Below, one piece after another: positions 16,559-21,230 of a stretch of DNA of 21,230 nucleotides; positions within the stretch are counted from its first letter, which is position 1; the number at the start of each line of letters is the position of its first letter. Source of the DNA: JAVBLF01 sp031553675. GTDB taxonomy: Bacteria; Bacillota; Clostridia; Christensenellales; CALWSW01. The stretch is from NCBI GenBank assembly GCA_031553675.1, contig JAVBLF010000027.1:1-21230 (forward strand). Direction: 5' to 3'. The translations under genes were made by a program, and so were the position numbers. Under the pieces are notes generated by a model. That model saw only the letters and a list, made by a program, of their open reading frames with translations, had not been told where the DNA came from and did no database searches.

Positions 16559-17647
16559 ATGCGGGCGAAACGCAGTCTGGCGACCTACACGGCTTCGCAT
16601 TTTTGTGTCGATTTCGCGTGTTTTTATCTCCTCTTTTCCTGGTTGTCGCGCGGAACGCCCGGCCAAACGGCCGCGGTGGGCTTTTTGCTCTACAACGCGC
16701 TGGCTTTTGGTTTGCAGCCGATCATCGGTTGGGCCTGCGATCGGCGTCCGAGTGTGGCGGTCGCGCCCCTCGGGGCGGTGCTGATCCTGCTGGCCTTGGC
16801 TGTGCGCGGGCTTCCGTGGATCGCGATCGTCGCGATCGCGCTGGGGAACGCTTGCTTTCACGTCGGCGGTGGGATCGACAGCCTGAACAAGGCCGACGGC
16901 AAGGCGGCGCGAAGCGGCATCTTCGTCTCGTCGGGCGCGCTGGGCGTATCGCTGGGCACGCTTTACGGGCGGGCCGCCCTCGCGACGGTTTGGCTGCCTT
17001 TTGGCTTGATCGCGCTGAGTCTCGTCGCAATGATCGCGTTTTGCCGCGAAGAGGCAGGCAAGCCGCAACCTGTGCAGCCATTCCACTTCGCGAATCCGTC
17101 CCGAGCCTTTGCGCTCGTGATTGGGATGATGTTCGTTTCGATCGCGATCCGCTCCTTCGCGGGCTCGATCGTGCCGATCGGCTGGCGGACGACAGCGTTT
17201 TTGGCGGTCGTTCCGGGCTTGAGCGCCTGCGTCGGCAAGGCGTCGGGCGGCTTGCTGGCCGATCGTTTTGGCCCGCGCACCGTGGGCGTCGCCAGCCTGG
17301 CGCTCTCGATCCCCTGTTTGGCGCTCGCGCCGCAGATTCCTTGGATATGTGCGCTGGGACTCGTGCTCTTCAATATGAGCATGTCGATCACGCTCTGCAC
17401 GATCGCCTCGGAACTGCCGGGCTATGCGGGTCTGTCCTTCGGGCTGACGACGCTGGCCCTCCTCGTCGGCAATGTGCCGACCTTCTTCCTGCCAAAGCCG
17501 ACGCCCCTGGCCGCGGCGCTCGCCATCGCGATCGCGTCTGGCGTGTCCTGCCTCTTCCTGTTCGCTTCTGTGACGAATCAAACCCATTCGAAAGGACGTG
17601 TGAAGCATGCACCTGCTGATGCGCGCATTGCGCGCCGTCTCACTTGA
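16559..17647 (+). CDS. MFS transporter, fosmidomycin-resistance-like
   Basis: This is a 362-residue polytopic inner-membrane transporter with about 10-12 hydrophobic segments across its length. Signs of the major facilitator superfamily are the charged loop after helix 2 (GWACDRRPSVAVAP) and the equivalent in the second half (GGLLADRFGPRTVGVA). The segment GNACFHVGGGIDSLNK recalls the FHP region of fosmidomycin-resistance-type MFS proteins, so an efflux role is possible; the substrate is unknown. The start follows AAAGGGGTGG with 7-8 bases spacing and lies after the inferred transcription start. Its last 41 bases overlap the next gene. It leads a four-gene operon with three small membrane proteins, which may be accessory to it. 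Confidence 0.85.
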   Translation: MRAKRSLATYTASHFCVDFACFYLLFSWLSRGTPGQTAAVGFLLYNALAFGLQPIIGWACDRRPSVAVAPLGAVLILLALAVRGLPWIAIVAIALGNACFHVGGGIDSLNKADGKAARSGIFVSSGALGVSLGTLYGRAALATVWLPFGLIALSLVAMIAFCREEAGKPQPVQPFHFANPSRAFALVIGMMFVSIAIRSFAGSIVPIGWRTTAFLAVVPGLSACVGKASGGLLADRFGPRTVGVASLALSIPCLALAPQIPWICALGLVLFNMSMSITLCTIASELPGYAGLSFGLTTLALLVGNVPTFFLPKPTPLAAALAIAIASGVSCLFLFASVTNQTHSKGRVKHAPADARIARRLT

Positions 17648-17810
17648 CATCGCGCCAGACCCGGAGCTATTCTCCTCGGGCGGCACTACGATTGCGTCCG
17701 TATTGTTGTGGGCTGCCGTGATAGCCGTTGTCGCGATCGTGTGCATTGTCGCCGTGATCTTGATCCAGCACGTGCGGAAAAGCCGAAACAACCACGACGA
17801 TCGCCGATGA
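17607..17810 (+). CDS. Small single-pass membrane protein with LDIAPDPE motif
   Basis: This is a 67-residue protein I do not recognise. An amphipathic N-terminus (MHLLMRALRAVS) is followed by LDIAPDPE (13-20), a short Gly/Ser stretch, one strong membrane segment (~28-52) and a basic, His-rich tail (HVRKSRNNHDDRR). By the positive-inside rule the tail is cytoplasmic. It overlaps the MFS gene by 41 bases. AAAGGA lies 10 bases before the ATG; an alternative ATG is at 17619. The next gene, 13 bases on, encodes the same LDIAPDPE motif with different third codon positions in six of eight codons. That argues that both are real and share a selected motif. Confidence 0.7.
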   Translation: MHLLMRALRAVSLDIAPDPELFSSGGTTIASVLLWAAVIAVVAIVCIVAVILIQHVRKSRNNHDDRR

Positions 17811-17823
17811 AAGGGGAAACGCC

Positions 17824-18132
17824 ATGAAACTATTCACAAGCGCGTTGCCGAACGTCTTGCTCGACATCGCCCCCGATCCCGAAGACATCACCGTGACGGG
17901 GCAGGAAAACGAAAACGTTCCGGCTAACGAAGACGTTCCGGCTAACGAGAACGATACCGAAGAAGTCCAAGTGGACATCGAAGAGACGAGCGTGACGGAA
18001 TCGACGCAGACGAGTGCGCTGCCGGTGGCGCGGCCGATCGCTCCGAGCCTGGTGGTAGCGGCGATCGGCGTGGCCTTGCTCTGCTGCGTGGCGCTGCTGC
18101 TTATCCACAAGGCGCATAAAAAGGCGAAATGA
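17824..18132 (+). CDS. Small acidic membrane protein with LDIAPDPE motif
   Basis: This is a 102-residue protein I do not recognise. It has a hydrophobic N-terminus (MKLFTSALPNVL), then LDIAPDPE (13-20). A strongly acidic low-complexity stretch (~21-62, with NVPANE/DVPANE repeats) follows, then a Pro-containing linker, one membrane segment (~73-94) and a basic tail (HKAHKKAK). The layout matches the preceding 67-residue protein: motif at the same residues, one transmembrane helix, basic C-terminus. The acidic part is probably outside the membrane. AAAGGGG lies eight bases before the ATG. Its stop overlaps the next start in ATGA, so translation is likely coupled. No function can be assigned. 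Confidence 0.8.
   Translation: MKLFTSALPNVLLDIAPDPEDITVTGQENENVPANEDVPANENDTEEVQVDIEETSVTESTQTSALPVARPIAPSLVVAAIGVALLCCVALLLIHKAHKKAK
17915..17948 (+). repeat. Two tandem 18-base repeats inside the acidic protein gene
   Basis: ACGTTCCGGCTAACGA occurs at 17915-17930 and again at 17933-17948, a period of 18 bases. It encodes N-VPANE and D-VPANE. Nearly identical DNA points to a recent duplication, so the number of units may vary between strains. Confidence 0.8.
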
Positions 18133-18467
18133 TCGTCACACTGATCAAAAACCTCGCGCTGACTGTCTTGCTCGAAGGCGCACTGGCCGCCGGTTTGACG
18201 CGCAACCGGCGCATGGTCTACCACAGTTTCTTGTGCAACCTTTTGACCAATCCGCCGCTCAACCTGGCGCTGATGGCGATCGCCTTCTACGGCGGCATCG
18301 GCGCGTATTGGATCGCCCTCCCTTGCCTGGAGCTGGCGGTCGTTCTCGTCGAAGCGGCGGTCTACAAGCGCCTGGACGACTGCTCTACGCCGCGGGCCTT
18401 GGGCGTGTCGGCGCTTCTGAATGCGTTTTCGTTCGGCATGGGGCTTTTGATCGCAAAGCTGACCTGA
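18129..18467 (+). CDS. Small multi-pass membrane protein with LTNP motif
   Basis: This 112-residue protein has three or four hydrophobic segments (~3-22, 33-53, 58-79, 90-109). Acidic residues lie inside or at the edges of helices (Glu16, Glu68, Glu75), and a CNLLTNPPLN segment (36-45) joins helices 1 and 2. Small membrane proteins with an E...LTNP...E pattern seem familiar to me from Clostridia, but I know of no function. Buried acids suggest ion or proton binding, or a helix-packing partner; this is inference. The ATG overlaps the previous stop (ATGA), so it is probably translated by coupling. It is the last gene of the MFS operon and is followed at once by a terminator. Confidence 0.75.
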   Translation: MIVTLIKNLALTVLLEGALAAGLTRNRRMVYHSFLCNLLTNPPLNLALMAIAFYGGIGAYWIALPCLELAVVLVEAAVYKRLDDCSTPRALGVSALLNAFSFGMGLLIAKLT

Positions 18468-18471
18468 TCAA

Positions 18472-18497
18472 AAAAAGTGGCCGCGAGGCCACTTTTT
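18472..18497. terminator. Bidirectional terminator between small-protein operon and ABC ATPase
   Basis: AAAAAGTGGCC (18472-18482) pairs perfectly with GGCCACTTTTT (18487-18497) around a GCGA loop of the GNRA type, giving an 11-bp stem with A and T flanks. It starts five bases after the operon's last stop and nine bases past the ATPase stop. Confidence 0.92.
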
Positions 18498-18506
18498 GCA
18501 TGCATA

Positions 18507-19628
<1,122 letters not shown>

Positions 19629-19656
19629 AGGGAGCCTCCTTGTTGATGGTAAAATG

Positions 19657-19685
19657 TTGACACGCGAATCGTTCGTACTTACAAT
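19657..19685 (+). promoter_or_regulatory. Promoter of AraC-family gene
   Basis: TTGACA (19657-19662) and TACAAT (19680-19685) are separated by 17 bases, almost consensus. Transcription would begin near 19692. No equally good - strand promoter for the ATPase gene is visible in the same interval. Confidence 0.75.
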
Positions 19686-19699
19686 GATATCACAGTACG
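19674..19699. promoter_or_regulatory. Inverted repeat, candidate operator
   Basis: CGTACT (19674-19679) and AGTACG (19694-19699) are exact inverted repeats 14 bases apart, about two helical turns centre to centre. They straddle the -10 box and transcription start of the AraC-type gene. A dimer bound here would block that promoter, fitting autoregulation. The arms are short, so chance is possible. Confidence 0.35.
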
Positions 19700-19720
19700 T
19701 CGGGAAGAAAAGTGCAAAAT

Positions 19721-20542
19721 ATGAACATGAACGGCAGGATATTGACGCTGCCCTTTGCGCGGATCGCCATGCCGGTTGAGGCGGTTTCGCATGCGGGCGG
19801 AGGCACATGGCGCTTCGGCATGTCGGTGCCGCTGCGCCTGATCGCCGTGCGCACAGGGCCATACAGGATCGCGGGCGTGACGGCCGAGACGGGCGCGCTC
19901 GTCGTCATTTGTGGCGCGGAGGCCCTCTGCGAAGGAAACCCTTCATGCAGGGCGGACGGCATGTCGTTTGCCGGCGCGGCGGCGGAGGAATTGGCGCGCG
20001 ACCTCTCGGGGGCGATCGTCCTGGACAGCGCGCACTATGTCGAGGCGGCGCGGCTCTTCGATCGACTCTTCGGGGGCTTTGAAGGCATGGAAGACGGCGA
20101 GGCGAGCGCGTTGGCCTACGCGCTGTTTTGCCAGATCGCCAGCCCACCGACCCAGTTACCGGACGATGGACCACCCGGACAAGCACTTGCGAGGGTAGCG
20201 GCGGGGGAGATGCGCGCGCATTTTGCGGAGATCTACGGCGTCAGCGAGCTGGCGGAGAGGCTCGACGTCAGCGTGGGGCACTTGATCCGGAGTTTTCGCG
20301 CGGCATACGGCATGTCGCCCGGCCGCTTTCTCGCAGACCTGCGCATCGCGTATGCCAAAAAACTTCTCGCCAACCGAGAACTTTCGCTGGAGATGGTGGC
20401 GGGGCTCTGCGGATTTTCGGGGGCAAACTACTTTTGCAAGGCGTTTAAATCGCAGGTGGGCGTGACGCCAACGTCGTGGCGGCAAGGCGCCGTCGCGGAC
20501 AGCGACGCGTGGGACGAACGCGTCGAGAGCCTCTACCTCTAA
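19721..20542 (+). CDS. AraC-family transcriptional regulator
   Basis: This protein of about 273 residues has a C-terminal AraC/XylS DNA-binding domain with two helix-turn-helix units. The first is around VSELAERLDVSVGHLIRSFRAAY; the second is in LSLEMVAGLCGFSGANYFCKAFKSQVGVTPTSWR, which matches the family signature closely. The N-terminal half (~1-150) is poorly conserved and only loosely like a cupin sensor, so the ligand cannot be guessed. Start choice is uncertain: a GTG at 19712 and ATGs at 19721 and 19727 are in frame, and GGGAAG at 19702-19707 is not ideally placed for any of them. It is divergent from the sugar ABC ATPase, so control of sugar uptake or of itself is plausible. Confidence 0.87.
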   Translation: MNMNGRILTLPFARIAMPVEAVSHAGGGTWRFGMSVPLRLIAVRTGPYRIAGVTAETGALVVICGAEALCEGNPSCRADGMSFAGAAAEELARDLSGAIVLDSAHYVEAARLFDRLFGGFEGMEDGEASALAYALFCQIASPPTQLPDDGPPGQALARVAAGEMRAHFAEIYGVSELAERLDVSVGHLIRSFRAAYGMSPGRFLADLRIAYAKKLLANRELSLEMVAGLCGFSGANYFCKAFKSQVGVTPTSWRQGAVADSDAWDERVESLYL

Positions 20543-20628
20543 ATGCTGGATGCGCAGGGCGAAAAGCGCCGATGCACGGGCGGCTTGTCTTTGCGGGTCA
20601 CAGTTTCCACATGAAAGGCACAACGAAC

Positions 20629-21230
20629 ATGAAGAACGAATCGAAACACTGGATCTCCCTCAAAGCGTTCGCGATGATCGTCGTCGGATGTGTACTCTTC
20701 GCGCTGGCATTCGCGCTCTTTTTGGAGCCAAATCTGATCACGACAGGCGGTGTGTCGGGCCTCGCGATGGCGATCAGCCACCTTAGCTCCTGGCCGATGG
20801 GCGTATTGATCGTCGCGCTGAACGTGCCGCTCATGGCGCTGGCGCTTTGGAAGTTCGGCATCCGCTTCATCGCATCGACGCTGTTCGCGACGGTGCTTTC
20901 GTCAGTGCTGCTCGATCTGGGTTTGTCCTTCTTGCCCTGCATGTCGAACGACTTGCTCTTGGCCTCTCTCTATGGCGGCCTCTTGCTGGGGGCGGGGATG
21001 GGGCTCGTGCTGCTCGGGGGCGCAACGACGGGCGGCAGCGACATCCTGAGCAAGCTCGTCACGCTGAAGTACCCACACATGAAGCTTGGAAGGGTCATGC
21101 TGGTGATCGACGTGTTCGTGATCGTGATCTGCGCCGCGGTGTTTCGAAACATCAACCTCGCGCTCTATGCCGCCATCACGCTCTATGTGTCCTCGGTCGT
21201 CATCGACGCGATCATCTACGGCGCGGACAA
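20629..21230 (+). CDS. YitT-family membrane protein, 3' end outside window
   Basis: The frame stays open to the window end (200 codons seen). It encodes a polytopic membrane protein with at least five hydrophobic segments. Family marks of YitT (DUF161) are the early FALFLEPNLITTGGVSGLAMAI and the later GGATTGGSDILSKLV. The C-terminal soluble domain (DUF2179) usual in this family would lie beyond the window. AAAGG lies about 11 bases before ATG 20629; an upstream in-frame ATG at 20611 lacks a good ribosome binding site. It begins 86 bases after the AraC-type gene, with no clear terminator between, so read-through is possible. The transported substrate of YitT proteins is not established. Confidence 0.88.
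   Translation, partial: MKNESKHWISLKAFAMIVVGCVLFALAFALFLEPNLITTGGVSGLAMAISHLSSWPMGVLIVALNVPLMALALWKFGIRFIASTLFATVLSSVLLDLGLSFLPCMSNDLLLASLYGGLLLGAGMGLVLLGGATTGGSDILSKLVTLKYPHMKLGRVMLVIDVFVIVICAAVFRNINLALYAAITLYVSSVVIDAIIYGAD

Noticed and set aside
16367..17791. Extension of the LUD reading frame upstream to 17791
   Set aside because: GGAGG and ATG at 16366 and the divergent promoter define the start. The extension is low-complexity Arg-rich antisense of the MFS gene.

Overview
The window looks like chromosome from a GC-rich Bacillota (Clostridia-like) bacterium; this is an inference. The coding DNA is about 60-65% GC by eye. Most genes have a clear AGGAGG-type ribosome binding site, and several have near-consensus TTGACA/TATAAT promoters. 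The set of a multi-sugar ABC ATPase, a YitT protein, lysA and surface proteins with InlB-type repeats fits that group. I saw no tRNA, rRNA, CRISPR array, transposase or integrase.

Region 1 (1-9076, + strand) is a secreted-protein locus. Two paralogous von Willebrand factor A (VWA) proteins, the first cut by the window edge, flank a 1064-residue repeat protein with an InlB/Listeria-Bacteroides repeat and evenly spaced calcium-loop motifs. All three lack a sorting signal or C-terminal membrane anchor. The repeat gene has its own strong promoter and an unusually long, hairpin-rich leader. The first VWA gene is mosaic, with a lower-GC core between GC-rich ends.

Region 2 (9220-12885, - strand) is an operon of an FGGY sugar kinase, an aldo/keto reductase and a secreted CAP-domain protein. 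A palindrome just upstream is a candidate operator. Divergent from it, 13203-14207 encodes an NlpC/P60-like hydrolase with a peptidoglycan-binding domain but no signal peptide.

Region 3 (14270-16366, - strand) holds lysA (diaminopimelate decarboxylase) and a LUD-domain protein, each with its own promoter.

Region 4 (16559-18467, + strand) is a compact operon: an MFS transporter, two small single-pass membrane proteins sharing the motif LDIAPDPE, and a small multi-pass membrane protein. The genes overlap or nearly touch. The three small proteins are the best candidates here for an undescribed system.

Region 5 (18507-21230) has a MsmK/UgpC-type ABC ATPase on the - strand, a divergent AraC-family regulator, and a YitT-family membrane protein cut by the window end.

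The three convergent gene junctions (near 9195, 14235 and 18485) carry versions of the same terminator hairpin, GTGGCC-loop-GGCCAC flanked by A and T runs.
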